DNA from: Solidesulfovibrio carbinolicus | GTDB lineage: Bacteria > Desulfobacterota > Desulfovibrionia > Desulfovibrionales > Desulfovibrionaceae | Reading direction: 5' to 3' | Length of the DNA stretch: 64,000 nt | Assembly (NCBI RefSeq): GCF_004135975.1 | Contig: NZ_CP026538.1 | Span: forward strand, 4,154,001 to 4,218,000 | Shown: one piece after another, positions 33,333 through 42,390 of the stretch | How positions within the stretch are numbered: the stretch's first letter is position 1 | Layout of the letters: each line of letters begins with the position of its first letter | The notes under the pieces: generated by a model | Told to the model about the DNA's origin: nothing | The model's database searches: none | What the model saw: only the letters and a program-made list of their open reading frames with translations | Program-made: the position numbers and the translations under genes

Positions 33333-33442
33333 AATGACTCACATGCCTTGCGTCGTCGGCCCGGACAGGCCGCACCCCGTTTCTTAGGCCATTTGCCGGA
33401 CCAGGGCAACGCCTGCCCGCCACGCCTTGCCGGGCCGGGGCA

Positions 33443-33931
33443 TCAGGCCCCCTCCCACCAGTTCACCGGCTCGAAAACCACGGGCAAGACTCCGGCCAGC
33501 CCCGGCAACACGGCCTGCTCGATAAGCGCCCGCAGCCGCCCGGCCAGCTTTTGGTAGTACAGATCGAATTCCACCACGAACCAGATATCGCCGTCGACCA
33601 GGCCGTCGTTCACCACCATCAGGTACTCAAAACCCGGGCCGAAACGCGCGCTCCCGGCGGCGGCGTCCACGGCCTGGGCGAAGCGCCCGAAACGGTCGAA
33701 CACCCCGGCCAGGGCGGCGCGCCGGCTGGTTTCGGCATCAGGGTCGGTCTGGAAGGTGAGGGTGATATAACCGGATTTGTCGGGCCGCACGAATTCGGCG
33801 ATTTTCAGCACGCCGTCCTTGGCCGGGCCGCCGTCGCCGAGATCCAGGCGAAAACCGGTGAATCCGGCCAGTTTCTCGTGGGCCTTGAGTTCCTTGAGCT
33901 GCTTTTTGAGATCAATGACGCCGTCAGCCAT
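33443..33931 (-). CDS. Hypothetical protein (162 aa)
   Basis: ATG 33931. Soluble; motifs include KLAGFTGFRLDLGDGGPAKDG, GYITLTFQTDPDAE and YLMVVNDGLVDGDIWFVVEFD. The pattern is a small alpha/beta protein with an Asp/Glu-rich core and a C-terminal VFEPVNWWEGA. No family recognised. It stands alone: 110 bases upstream of cdsA in the same direction and divergent from the kinase gene at 34075. Confidence 0.7.
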   Translation of the reverse strand: MADGVIDLKKQLKELKAHEKLAGFTGFRLDLGDGGPAKDGVLKIAEFVRPDKSGYITLTFQTDPDAETSRRAALAGVFDRFGRFAQAVDAAAGSARFGPGFEYLMVVNDGLVDGDIWFVVEFDLYYQKLAGRLRALIEQAVLPGLAGVLPVVFEPVNWWEGA

Positions 33932-34009
33932 GAGGCCTCCATTGGGTCGGGCATGAAGGATTGGCGCAGCCGCCTTGTAAAACCATGCTCTCGGACGTAT
34001 GCTTTTTCC

Positions 34010-34078
34010 ATGCGTTTCGCCACTGCCTTTCCCGCGCTCGCCGCCCTTGCCGCGTCCTTGGTCGGAGCGCGCGCGTGA
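34010..34078 (+). CDS. Possible 22-aa leader peptide coupled to the kinase gene
   Basis: ATG 34010 opens MRFATAFPALAALAASLV followed by GARA and TGA, which looks like a bare signal peptide or membrane leader. Its stop overlaps the GTG start of the kinase (GTGA), the arrangement used for translational coupling elsewhere in this window. It could equally be chance. Confidence 0.3.
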   Translation: MRFATAFPALAALAASLVGARA

Positions 34079-35031
34079 GTTCACGGGCCGTCCTGTCCCG
34101 CGTCGGCGACTGGGCGTGGCTCGCGCCGGCCTTGCCCCTGGCCCCCCTGGTTCCGCTGGCGCTGTGCCTGGTGCTCCTTGACAGCCAGGCCCGGACGCCG
34201 GGCGTCTGGCTGGCCGTTTTTCTCGGCGGCGCGGCGGCCGTTGGCGCGACGCTGCTGGCCGGACGCCGAGACGCCCGCTTGGCTGCGGCCCAACGCGAGT
34301 CCATGGTGCTGGCCGAACAGGTCCTGCGCCTGGGCAAGCTCGCGGCCATCGGCGAAATGGCCGCCGGGCTGGCCCACGAGATCAACAACCCCGTGGCCAT
34401 CATGATGGAGGAAGCCGGCCTTGGCGGCGACATCCTGGCCGATGGGGCCGTGCCCGGAGCCGAAGACCTGGCCGAACTGCGCCGGGCCCTGGGCCAGATC
34501 GAGACCCAAGGCGCGCGCTGCAAGGAAATCACCCATATGGTGCTGGCCTTTGCCCGCACCCCGGACGGTCGCGGCGACGCCGTGGACGTCAGCGCCCTGG
34601 TGGAAGAAATGGCCGGGCTGACCGCCAAACGCGCCGACTACGCCAAGGTGAGGCTCACCACCCGTCTGGCCCCGAATCTGCCGCCGGCAGCCTGCTCGGC
34701 CTCCCAACTGCAACAATTGTTGCTCAATCTCATTAATAACGCCCTGGACGCCATGGAGCCGGCCGGCGGCGAATTGATCCTGGAAACCGCCCTGGAAGGC
34801 GGCCGCATCGTGCTCATCGTGTCCGACACCGGCCCGGGCATCCCCCAGGCCGTGGCCGACCGGGTGTTCGAACCCTTTTTCACCACCAAGGCCACCGGCA
34901 AGGGCACGGGCCTGGGCCTGTCTATTTGCGCCGGCATCGTCCGGCAGCTTGGCGGCGACATCGCCGTTTCCTCCACCCCCGGCCGTGGCGCGGCCTTCCG
35001 GGTCAGCCTGCCCGTCGCCCCCGCCCGCTGA
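34075..35031 (+). CDS. Membrane histidine kinase, short N-terminus
   Basis: 318 residues from GTG 34075. Residues about 10-65 hold two hydrophobic segments (WLAPALPLAPLVPLALCLVLL and VWLAVFLGGAAAVGATLLAG) with no sizeable periplasmic loop. H-box GLAHEINNPVAIM (His about 102), N-box LNLINNALDAMEPAG, G1 DTGPGIPQ, F-box FEPFFTTKATG, G2 GKGTGLGLSI. This is the NtrB/ZraS-like HEINNP class. No response regulator gene is adjacent, so it is an orphan. The methyltransferase gene follows 17 bases later. Confidence 0.85.
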   Translation: MSSRAVLSRVGDWAWLAPALPLAPLVPLALCLVLLDSQARTPGVWLAVFLGGAAAVGATLLAGRRDARLAAAQRESMVLAEQVLRLGKLAAIGEMAAGLAHEINNPVAIMMEEAGLGGDILADGAVPGAEDLAELRRALGQIETQGARCKEITHMVLAFARTPDGRGDAVDVSALVEEMAGLTAKRADYAKVRLTTRLAPNLPPAACSASQLQQLLLNLINNALDAMEPAGGELILETALEGGRIVLIVSDTGPGIPQAVADRVFEPFFTTKATGKGTGLGLSICAGIVRQLGGDIAVSSTPGRGAAFRVSLPVAPAR

Positions 35032-35048
35032 CCCAAGGAGCCATTTCC

Positions 35049-35684
35049 ATGCATGACGACGTCGCCCGCTTCGACGCCCGGGCCTCCGCCTGGGACGCCA
35101 GCCCCCACCGCCGCAAACTGGCCCGCGACATTGCCGCCGCCATGGAAGCCGCTGGTCTCTTCCGCCAGCCCGTGGCCTCGGCCCTGGACTTCGGCTGCGG
35201 CACCGGGCTGTTGACCCTGGAACTGGCCGAACGCTGCCAGAGCGTCACCGGCCTGGACACCTCGCCCGGCATGTTGGCCGAACTGTCGGCCAAGATCGAA
35301 CGGGCCGGCCTGCCCAACGTCGGCGTCCTTGAAGCCGACCTCGGCGCCGGCGCCCCCGTGCCCGGCGGCTACGACCTCGTCGCCTCGGCCATGGCCCTGC
35401 ACCACATCCCCGATCCGGCCCCGGCCCTCAAACGGCTGCTGGCCGCCGCCGCCCCGGGCGCGCGCTTCGCCTTGGCCGACCTCGACGCCGAGGACGGCAG
35501 CTTCCACGACGACCCGGCCGGCGTGCACCACAACGGCTTTGATCGCATCGATCTGGCCGACATGCTGGCGGGCCTGGGCTACACCGACATCAACGCCGCC
35601 GACGCCGCCACCATCGTCAAACCCACCAAATGCTGCGGCGACCGCCCCTTTGGCGTATTTTTGATGACTGCCCGCAAGCCCTGA
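35049..35684 (+). CDS. Class I SAM-dependent methyltransferase
   Basis: 211 residues; AAGGAG lies seven bases upstream. Motif I ALDFGCGTGLLTLEL (about residues 47-61), motif II-like VTGLDTSPGML, and the FDLVASAMALHHIPDP-type motif IV (DLVASAMALHHIPDP, about 116-130). The rest fits the UbiE/Methyltransf_11 group. Substrate unknown. It follows the orphan kinase closely and precedes a REP-like repeat and a bidirectional terminator. Confidence 0.85.
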   Translation: MHDDVARFDARASAWDASPHRRKLARDIAAAMEAAGLFRQPVASALDFGCGTGLLTLELAERCQSVTGLDTSPGMLAELSAKIERAGLPNVGVLEADLGAGAPVPGGYDLVASAMALHHIPDPAPALKRLLAAAAPGARFALADLDAEDGSFHDDPAGVHHNGFDRIDLADMLAGLGYTDINAADAATIVKPTKCCGDRPFGVFLMTARKP

Positions 35685-35688
35685 AGAA

Positions 35689-35729
35689 GGCCTCCGGGGG
35701 CTGGGGGCCTGAGGCCCCAGCCCCCCCGC
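35689..35729. repeat. REP-like palindrome, copy C
   Basis: GGCCTCCGG is followed by GGGGGCTGGGG (35696-35706) pairing with CCCCAGCCCCC (35715-35725) around GCCTGAGG. It shares the GCC-TGA-GGC apex with copies A and D. Confidence 0.7.
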
Positions 35730-35786
35730 TTGGGGAAATAGTCCATGGGGAAGAAGCGGTTGGCGGCCGTCTGGACGACCATTGCC

Positions 35787-35827
35787 AAAAGCCCCTGCGC
35801 GGCGCGATGCCGGGCAGGGGCTCTTTT
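35787..35827. terminator. Bidirectional terminator between methyltransferase and OmpA-like gene
   Basis: AGCCCCTGC (35790-35798) pairs with GCAGGGGCT (35814-35822). AAAA precedes the stem and CTTTT follows it, so either strand yields a stem plus U-run. Confidence 0.75.
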
Positions 35828-35829
35828 GG

Positions 35830-37035
35830 TTACGAACCGGACGGACCGGCCGGAGCCGGCTTGTCGGGCAGGGGCGGCGGCAGATCCGGGGCTTGGCCGG
35901 CGGAAGGATCGGGCGTCGCCGCCGGGCCGGCCGGGCCAGCGGCCGACGGCGCGGCTTCGGGCGCGGTCTTGGCGTCTTCGCTCTTGGTCGAAGCGGCCTC
36001 GGAGCTGGCGGCCTGGCCGTCGTCCTTGGCCGGCGCGGCCTCGGCCTTGGCGGCGGCGTCCTGGGCGGCCGCCTTGGCCTGATCCTGGGGCGAGGCCGGC
36101 GTCCGGTCGGCCGGCTCGGGCGGGGCCAGGGTCTGGCCGGCCGGCGGCGCGGTCTCGCGCAGGGGCTTGGAAGCGTCCGGCGCGGCCCCTTCAGCGGCAG
36201 GCGCGGCCTCGGGGGTGGCCGACTCGGCAGCGGTTCCGGAATCAGGCCCGGACGGCGTCGCTCCGGCGTCCGGCGCGACCGCCGTTCCACCCGTCCCGGG
36301 CGTCCCCGGAGTTCCAGCCGCCCCGGCCGCGCCCCCGGACACCGTGCCGCGCATGGACTGGGAGCCGGTCTCGCCGGCCAGGAGCGGCACGTCGGCCACG
36401 ATGATGTCCACCCGCCGGTTTTCCTGCCGCCCTTCCGGGGTGGCGTTGCTGGCCACGGGCTGGTAAAAGGCCCGGCCCATGGCCGTGAAGCGTTCCGGGG
36501 CCAGCCCGCCGGCCTCGGACAGGTGGCGGATCACCGAGGCGGCCCGGGAGGCCGACAGCTCCCAGTTGGAGGCGTAGAGCGAGGAATGGATGGGCACGTT
36601 GTCGGTGTGTCCCACCACGTAGATGCTCTTGTCCTTGACTTTGGCCAGCACCGCCCCCACCCGGGTCAGGATGTCCCGGCCCTTGGGGCTGATTTCGGCG
36701 CTGCCCGACGGAAACAGGATCTTGTCCACGAAGTTGATTTCGAGCTTTTCCCGGAACTGGCGCACCCGTATCTGCCGGCTGTCCACTTCGCCGCGCAGAT
36801 CGGCCACCAGGGCGTCATAGGCGGTTTGCAGCTCCTCGGTCTTGCGCTCTAGGTCCTGGGCGCGCTTTTCGGCCTTTTTCTCCTCTTCCTTGGACTGGAA
36901 GAGCTGGCGCGTGAGATTTTCCAGGGCCTGGGGCACGCCCTTGCGGTGGTAGAGGGAATTGGCCAGATAGGCGGTCAGCCCGACCGGCACAAGGACCAGG
37001 ATCACCATGAATATTTTGAGCAGACGTCCACGCAT
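35830..37035 (-). CDS. OmpA/MotB-like envelope protein with long Ala/Pro tail
   Basis: 401 residues. One N-terminal membrane anchor (IFMVILVLVPVGLTAYLA, about residues 8-25), a coiled-coil (about 40-85), then an OmpA-like peptidoglycan-binding domain (about 100-215: FPSGSAEISPKGRDIL, VVGHTDNVPIHS, NWELSASRAASVI, GRAFYQPV, ENRRVDII). MotB-like proton-channel Asp is not evident in the anchor. The last ~175 residues are Ala/Pro/Glu-rich low complexity, unusual for MotB or Pal. Likely an inner-membrane protein that reaches the cell wall. Confidence 0.82.
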   Translation of the reverse strand: MRGRLLKIFMVILVLVPVGLTAYLANSLYHRKGVPQALENLTRQLFQSKEEEKKAEKRAQDLERKTEELQTAYDALVADLRGEVDSRQIRVRQFREKLEINFVDKILFPSGSAEISPKGRDILTRVGAVLAKVKDKSIYVVGHTDNVPIHSSLYASNWELSASRAASVIRHLSEAGGLAPERFTAMGRAFYQPVASNATPEGRQENRRVDIIVADVPLLAGETGSQSMRGTVSGGAAGAAGTPGTPGTGGTAVAPDAGATPSGPDSGTAAESATPEAAPAAEGAAPDASKPLRETAPPAGQTLAPPEPADRTPASPQDQAKAAAQDAAAKAEAAPAKDDGQAASSEAASTKSEDAKTAPEAAPSAAGPAGPAATPDPSAGQAPDLPPPLPDKPAPAGPSGS

Positions 37036-37193
37036 GACTCTCTCCCGAACACGCCGCGCCGGCTGCGGCCAGGCGCGGGGCAGGACTGCACCGGCCGGGA
37101 ATCAGGCCGATTTTCCCGAGCCTTACCCGCAATCGCCCCAAAAGGCCACCGCCGCCCGTTTGCGCGGCCTGGGCCGGGAAAAGGCTTGAAGCC

Positions 37194-38942
37194 ATGCTCG
37201 GCGAGGCTGTTTTTTTCTCCGCCGCCGGCCCGGACGGCTATTCGCCCTGGGGCTGGTCCCGGGCCTTTGCCGCCCCGGCCTGGCACGGCCTGGCTTACGC
37301 CACCGCCGAGGTCATCCCCCTGCTGGAACGCGCCTGCCGCGAGCAGGAGCGCGGCCGCTGGCTGGTCCTGGCCCTGGCCTACGAGGCCGCGCCGGCCTTT
37401 GATCCCGTCCTGGCCGTCCACGCTCCGGCCCCGGGCGAACCCGTCGCCTTTGCCGCTGCCTACGACGCCCCCTTGCCCCGACCACCCAGGCCCGTATTCG
37501 CGCCCTTGCCCGCCGCGCCGTTATTCCCGTCCCTGACCCGGCCGGACTACGACCGGGGCATCGCCGCCATTCGGGCCGAACTCGGCCGGGGCGAAGCCTA
37601 TCAGGTCAATTATACGTTTCCGCTCTCCGGCCCGGCCCCGGCCGATCTTTGGGCCTGGTTCGCCGCCCTGGCCGTGCGCCAGCAGGCCGGGCTGTGCTGT
37701 CGCATCGATATGGGCGGCCGGGTGGTCCTGTCCTTCTCGCCGGAACTCTTTTTTGAACGCCGGGGGCATCGCCTCACCGTGCGCCCCATGAAGGGCACCG
37801 CCCCGCGCGCCGCCGATCCGGCAGCCGACGCGGCCGCCGCCCGCGCCCTGGCCGCCTGCCCGAAAAACCGGGCCGAAAACCGCATGATCGTCGATCTCAT
37901 GCGCAACGACCTCGGCCGCATCGCCGTGCCCGGCAGCGTGGCCGTGCCGGAACTTTTCGCCGTGGAGCCCCTGGGCGCGGCCTGGCAGATGACCACCACG
38001 GTCACGGCCGAGGTTCCCCCGGCAACCGGCCTGATCGACATCCTGCGGGCGCTTTTCCCCTGCGGCTCCATCACCGGCGCGCCCAAGGCCGCGGCCATGC
38101 GCCTTATCCGCGAGCGCGAAGCCGGACCGCGCGGCTTTTACACCGGCGCCCTGGGTTTCGTCGCCCCGGACGGCGACTGCGCGTTTAGCGTCGCCATCCG
38201 CACCGTGGTCGTGGACACGGCCCGGCGGACGGCGGTATATGGCGTCGGCGGCGGCATCACCCACGATTCCCGGGCCGGCGACGAATACGCCGAATGCCGG
38301 CTCAAGGCGCGCTTTCTCAGCGACCCGGCGGCCGGCTTTTCCCTGCTGGAAACCCTACGCCTGGACGCCGGACGCCTGAGTTTTCTGGCCGAACATCTGG
38401 AGCGTCTGGCCGCCTCGGCCGCTGCCCTGGGCTTTACCTACGACGCGGCCGCCGTGGCCGCCGCCCTGGACGCGGCCGCCCGGCAACCCGGCCGGGCGCG
38501 GCTGCGGCTGACCCTGTCTCCGACAGGCGAGGTCGCCGTCACGCGCCATCCCCTGCCCGCCCGTCTGGGTCGGCCGGCCCGGTTGGCCCTTTGCCCCGAG
38601 CCCGTGGACCCGGCCGATCCGACCCTTTTCCACAAGACCACCCGCCGCGCCCGCTACGACGCCGTCCTGGCCGCCCGGCCGGACCGGGACGACGTGATCC
38701 TGTGCAACACCCTGGGCGAGGCGACCGAAAGCTGCCGGGCCAACCTCGTCGTGCGCCTGGACGGCCGGCTATTAACCCCAGCCGCAGAATGCGGCCTGCT
38801 GCCCGGCACGTATCGGGCACGCCTTCTGGCCCGGGGCGTGGTGGCCGAGGCCCGGCTGACGCCGGCCGACCTCCAACGGGCCGAGGCCGTGTGGCTGGTC
38901 AATGCCCTGCGCCTGTGGACCCGGGCCGTGCCGGACTTCTAA
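37194..38942 (+). CDS. pabB: Aminodeoxychorismate synthase component I / lyase fusion (PabB-PabC)
   Basis: 582 residues. Residues about 1-390 are a chorismate-utilising enzyme: YQVNYTFPLSG, VRPMKGTAPR (the Lys in PxKGT marks PabB rather than TrpE, which has Ala), ENRMIVDLMRNDLGRIA, GSITGAPKAAAM and YGVGGGITHDS. Residues about 390-582 are a class IV aminotransferase-like 4-amino-4-deoxychorismate lyase: FHKTTRRARYDA with the PLP Lys, and LCNTLGEATESCRANL. The fusion makes p-aminobenzoate for folate; the glutaminase PabA is not in view. Confidence 0.9.
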   Translation: MLGEAVFFSAAGPDGYSPWGWSRAFAAPAWHGLAYATAEVIPLLERACREQERGRWLVLALAYEAAPAFDPVLAVHAPAPGEPVAFAAAYDAPLPRPPRPVFAPLPAAPLFPSLTRPDYDRGIAAIRAELGRGEAYQVNYTFPLSGPAPADLWAWFAALAVRQQAGLCCRIDMGGRVVLSFSPELFFERRGHRLTVRPMKGTAPRAADPAADAAAARALAACPKNRAENRMIVDLMRNDLGRIAVPGSVAVPELFAVEPLGAAWQMTTTVTAEVPPATGLIDILRALFPCGSITGAPKAAAMRLIREREAGPRGFYTGALGFVAPDGDCAFSVAIRTVVVDTARRTAVYGVGGGITHDSRAGDEYAECRLKARFLSDPAAGFSLLETLRLDAGRLSFLAEHLERLAASAAALGFTYDAAAVAAALDAAARQPGRARLRLTLSPTGEVAVTRHPLPARLGRPARLALCPEPVDPADPTLFHKTTRRARYDAVLAARPDRDDVILCNTLGEATESCRANLVVRLDGRLLTPAAECGLLPGTYRARLLARGVVAEARLTPADLQRAEAVWLVNALRLWTRAVPDF

Positions 38943-39026
38943 GCCCCCGCCCGGCCCGGCGCGGGGCCCTCGACGGGCGCTAAACGATCTGCTAGCTTGC
39001 CTGCATTTCCTTGCAAGGAGTGAGGC

Positions 39027-39884
39027 ATGGACATTGAGGCCGTTTGCGGCAAATCCGTTCCGTTTTTCAAGATGCAGGGCTGCGGCAACGATTTCGTGTG
39101 CGTGGACAACCGCGTGCTCGGCATCGATCCGGCGGCCATGCCCGATCTGGTCGTGCCGGTGTGCCGCAAGGCCTTTGGCGTCGGGGCCGACGGCATGATC
39201 TTTTTCGACCATGCCCCGGAAGGTTCCGGCCTGGCCTACATCTGGCACTTTTTCAACGCCGACGGCTCCCGGGCCGAGATGTGCGGCAACGGTTCACGCT
39301 GCGCCGCCCGGCTGGCCTGGATGCTCGGCCTCGCCCCGGCCAAACACGTTTTCGGCACCGACGCCGGCCCCATCGAGGCCGAGGTCGATCCCGACTCCAA
39401 TCAGGTGACGGTGCAGCTCACCCCGCCCAAGGACCTGCGCATGGCCATCGACATCGAGGTCGAGGGCCGGCCCTTCCACCTGCATTTCGTCAACACCGGC
39501 GTGCCCCATGCCGTGGCCGTCATGGACCACCTGGAACTGGTCGACGTCTGGAAGCTCGGCCGGGCCATCCGCCAGCACCAGTACTTCGCCCCGGCCGGCA
39601 CCAACGTCAATTTCATCAGTTCCGAGGAAAAGGGCACGCTGTCCCTGCGCACCTACGAGCGCGGCGTGGAGGACGAGACCTACGCCTGCGGCACCGGCGC
39701 GGTCGCCTCGGCCATCGTGGCCCGGGAACTCGGCATGACCGGCGAAGAGACCGACATCACCACCACCGGCGGCGAGGTGCTGGGCGTGATCCTGCGCGAC
39801 GGCAAGACCTATCTGCGCGGCGCGGCCGAACTGGTTTTCAAGGGCGAATTCTACCCGCAAAGCCTCGGCATCGACACGCAGTAA
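39027..39884 (+). CDS. dapF: Diaminopimelate epimerase
   Basis: 285 residues; CAAGGAG precedes the ATG. The two catalytic cysteines are seen in EMCGNGSRCAAR (about residue 86) and YACGTGAVAS (about residue 227). FFKMQGCGNDFVCVDN is the N-terminal family motif. It interconverts LL- and meso-diaminopimelate for lysine and peptidoglycan synthesis. The VOC gene follows after 29 bases. Confidence 0.95.
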   Translation: MDIEAVCGKSVPFFKMQGCGNDFVCVDNRVLGIDPAAMPDLVVPVCRKAFGVGADGMIFFDHAPEGSGLAYIWHFFNADGSRAEMCGNGSRCAARLAWMLGLAPAKHVFGTDAGPIEAEVDPDSNQVTVQLTPPKDLRMAIDIEVEGRPFHLHFVNTGVPHAVAVMDHLELVDVWKLGRAIRQHQYFAPAGTNVNFISSEEKGTLSLRTYERGVEDETYACGTGAVASAIVARELGMTGEETDITTTGGEVLGVILRDGKTYLRGAAELVFKGEFYPQSLGIDTQ

Positions 39885-39913
39885 CCCTGTCCCGCGCCCA
39901 AGGGGGAAACGCC

Positions 39914-40492
39914 ATGCGCTACACCGGCATCAACCACCTGGCCATGGCCACGGCCGACATGGACGCCACCATCCGGTTCTGGCGCGACCTGCTTGGCATG
40001 CGTCTGGTGGCCGGCCTGGGGCGTCCGGGCTACCGGCATTATTTTCTGGAGATTTCCCCCACGGACATGCTCGCTTTTTTCGAATGGCCGGCCGTGGAAC
40101 CCATCGAACCCAAGGACCACGGCGTGCCGGTCAAGGGGCCTTTCGCCTTTGACCATGTGTCTATCGGCGTGCGCGACCGCAACGACCTGTGGGATGTGAA
40201 AGACCGGCTGGAAGCGGCCGGCTTCTGGGTGTCGGAGGTCATTGACCACGGTTTCATCTTCTCGGTCTATTCCTTTGATCCCAACAACATCGCCATCGAG
40301 TTCAGCTGTCCGGTGCCCGGGGTGGACGTGAGTTCCCACCCCATCATGGCCGACCGCCACCCCTCGGCCACGGCCAAGGAAGGGGCCGAGCCCCAGCCCG
40401 GCCAATGGCCGGCCCCGACCCCCACGCCCTTGGCCGAACGGCGCATCTACCCCGGTGAGGGCCGGGAGCTGGTGCTGGTCGAGGACGAGTAG
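39914..40492 (+). CDS. VOC (glyoxalase/dioxygenase fold) protein
   Basis: 192 residues; AGGGGG lies before the ATG. N-terminal NHLAMATADMDATIRFWRDLLGMRL and, about 75 residues later, FDHVSIGVRDRNDLWDVKDRLE are the two beta-alpha-beta units of a VOC domain. The metal-ligand pattern His (NHLAM), His (FDHVS) and a late Glu (AIEFS) is present. The C-terminal ~55 residues are Pro-rich. Substrate unknown. Likely in one transcript with dapF and ended by the terminator at 40545. Confidence 0.8.
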   Translation: MRYTGINHLAMATADMDATIRFWRDLLGMRLVAGLGRPGYRHYFLEISPTDMLAFFEWPAVEPIEPKDHGVPVKGPFAFDHVSIGVRDRNDLWDVKDRLEAAGFWVSEVIDHGFIFSVYSFDPNNIAIEFSCPVPGVDVSSHPIMADRHPSATAKEGAEPQPGQWPAPTPTPLAERRIYPGEGRELVLVEDE

Positions 40493-40519
40493 CGCCTCGG
40501 CCGTCAGTCCACGTTTCCC

Positions 40520-40538
40520 GCGCGGCCGCTGGCCGCGC
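40520..40538 (+). other. GC hairpin ahead of the terminator
   Basis: GCGCGGCC-GCT-GGCCGCGC, a perfect 8-bp stem, seven bases before the terminator at 40545. Confidence 0.5.
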
Positions 40539-40544
40539 CATGCC

Positions 40545-40577
40545 AAAGGCCCGCCTCCCCAAGGGAAGCGGGCCTTT
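40545..40577. terminator. Terminator after the VOC gene (recurrent AAAGGCCCGC type)
   Basis: AAAGGCCCGC (40545-40554) pairs with GCGGGCCTTT (40568-40577), with a partly paired CTCC/GGAA top. The same motif recurs at 49775 and 50255. A-run on one side and T-run on the other allow bidirectional use; the convergent small gene ends at 40667. Confidence 0.8.
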
Positions 40578-40666
40578 CGTTTCGGGTCCGAGGCGAGAGA
40601 GCCGACCGTCCCGGCATGGCCAAGGCTCCAGGCGGGCGTCCCGGCGAAGAAATCGTCGCCGGCCGG

Positions 40667-40855
40667 CTACCGGCCCCGGCGCTTCTCGATGGAGCGGCGG
40701 GTGAGCACGGCGAAAAAGCCGCCGATAAGCCCCAGCACCAGCCCCCGACGCATGTCCATGAAAAAGAGTCCGCCAAGGACACCCACGGCGCCGCCGACGA
40801 GCAGGCCGCGCTTGACCTCGCCCCAGAATACCTTGCGCTGTTCTTCGGTCATCAT
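40667..40855 (-). CDS. Small membrane protein downstream of serS (62 aa)
   Basis: Its ATG overlaps the serS stop as ATGA (the next codon is also ATG). Product [21 protein letters not shown], then two hydrophobic stretches ([16 protein letters not shown] and [14 protein letters not shown]) and a basic end [11 protein letters not shown] two-helix inner-membrane protein without recognised function. It is too short to show more, but its overlap and composition make it a convincing gene. Confidence 0.7.
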   Translation of the reverse strand: MMTEEQRKVFWGEVKRGLLVGGAVGVLGGLFFMDMRRGLVLGLIGGFFAVLTRRSIEKRRGR

Positions 40856-42141
40856 GCCCGTTTCCCCTCCGGTTCCAGAACTTCCAGGCCGCCCATGTAG
40901 GGCACGAGAGCCCTCGGCAGCACCACCGAGCCGTCGGCCTGGACGCCGTTTTCCAAAATGGCGGCCATGGTCCGGCCCACGGCCAGGCCCGAGCCATTCA
41001 AGGTATGCACGTAGGCCGTCTTCTTGCCGCCGTCGGGCTTGAACCGGATGTCGGCGCGCCGGGCCTGGAAGTCCTCGAAATTGGAGCACGAGGAAATCTC
41101 GCGGTACTTGCCCTGGGCCGGCAGCCAGACTTCGAGGTCATAGGTCTTGGCCGAGGAAAAGCCGATGTCCCCGGCGCACAGGGCCACCACGCGATACGGC
41201 AGCTCCAGGGCCCGCAGCACGGCCTCGGCCTGGCTCGTCAGCTTTTCCAGCTCGTCGTAGGACGTGTCCGGATGGACGAAGCGCACCAGCTCCACCTTGC
41301 CGAACTGGTGCAGGCGGATAAGCCCCTTGGTGTCCTTGCCGTAGGAGCCGGCCTCGGAGCGGAAGCACTGGGTGTGGCAGGTGTAGCCCAGGGGCAGGGC
41401 CGACTCGGGCAGCACCTCGCCCCGGTGGAGGTTGGTCACCGGCACCTCGGCCGTGGGGATGAGGTAGGCGGCCCGGCCTTCAATCTTGAACTGGTCTTCG
41501 GCGAACTTGGGTAACTGGCCGGTGCCGATCAAGCATTCGTCGGTGACGATGTAGGGCGTGACCACCTCGACGTAGCCATGGGAGCCGGTGTGCAGGTCGA
41601 GCATGAAGGCGGCCAGGGCCCGTTCCAGCCGGGCAAGCGCGCCGCGAAGCACCACAAAGCGCGCCCCGGACAGCTTGACCGCCCGTTCGGCGTCCAGCCC
41701 AAGGGCCGCGCCCACGTCCTGGTGCTCGCGCGGGGGAAAATCGGTGAATTCGCGAGGCTGGCCCCACCGGCGCACCTCGGGGTTGTCGGCCTCGCTGGCC
41801 CCGTCCGGGGTGGTGGCATGGGGGAGGTTGGGCACGCCCAGGAGCAGGGCCGCCACCTCGGCGTCAATGGCCTTGGCGTCCTCGTCCAGGGCCTTGATCT
41901 CGTCGGACAGCGCCCCCAGGCCGGCCAGGGCGGCCGAGGCGTCGCCGCCGGCCCGCTTGGCCTTGGCCACCTCGGCCGAGGCGGCGTTGCGCTGGCTTTT
42001 TTTCTGCTCGGCCGCCGTGATGCAGGCCCGGCGACGCTCTTCCAGGGCGAGAAACGCGTCGAGGTCAAAGGGGAAGCGCCGCCGGGCCAGGCCGGCGGCC
42101 ACGGCCTCGGGGTTTTGGCGCAGAAATTTCAGATCAAGCAT
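40852..42141 (-). CDS. serS: Seryl-tRNA synthetase
   Basis: 429 residues, the usual length. N-terminal long coiled-coil arm (about residues 27-105), then class II core: motif 2 [22 protein letters not shown] (as FRSEAGS and GLIRLHQF) and motif 3 [27 protein letters not shown] is the family's serine/ATP motif (usually TaEvpl). Charges tRNA-Ser. Divergent from pncC. Confidence 0.96.
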   Translation of the reverse strand: MLDLKFLRQNPEAVAAGLARRRFPFDLDAFLALEERRRACITAAEQKKSQRNAASAEVAKAKRAGGDASAALAGLGALSDEIKALDEDAKAIDAEVAALLLGVPNLPHATTPDGASEADNPEVRRWGQPREFTDFPPREHQDVGAALGLDAERAVKLSGARFVVLRGALARLERALAAFMLDLHTGSHGYVEVVTPYIVTDECLIGTGQLPKFAEDQFKIEGRAAYLIPTAEVPVTNLHRGEVLPESALPLGYTCHTQCFRSEAGSYGKDTKGLIRLHQFGKVELVRFVHPDTSYDELEKLTSQAEAVLRALELPYRVVALCAGDIGFSSAKTYDLEVWLPAQGKYREISSCSNFEDFQARRADIRFKPDGGKKTAYVHTLNGSGLAVGRTMAAILENGVQADGSVVLPRALVPYMGGLEVLEPEGKRA

Positions 42142-42297
42142 GGCTGGCTCCTTGTCGTTTCCGTCGGCCTTGCCTGTACGCGTCCGGCGTTTCTCGCGTC
42201 AAGTCGGGACGGGGACGGCCGGGAGGCCCGATTGGGCGGGCAGGGCCGGACGGCTTCGGACGAGGAACCCGGGCAGGGCGGCGGCGGTTTTGGCGAA

Positions 42298-42313
42298 TTG
42301 CCAATTTTGGCAA
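42298..42313. promoter_or_regulatory. Palindromic operator-like site between serS and pncC
   Basis: TTGCCAA-TT-TTGGCAA is a perfect 7-bp inverted repeat in a 249-base divergent spacer. It lies about 78 bases ahead of pncC and 157 bases ahead of serS, in a locally AT-rich patch. Confidence 0.45.
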
Positions 42314-42390
42314 CACACCCTGGCCGCGTCATCGGTGACAGGCGGCAAAAAATCCGCTAATCCGCCCATGATCGAGGGGAGGTTGGCCTT

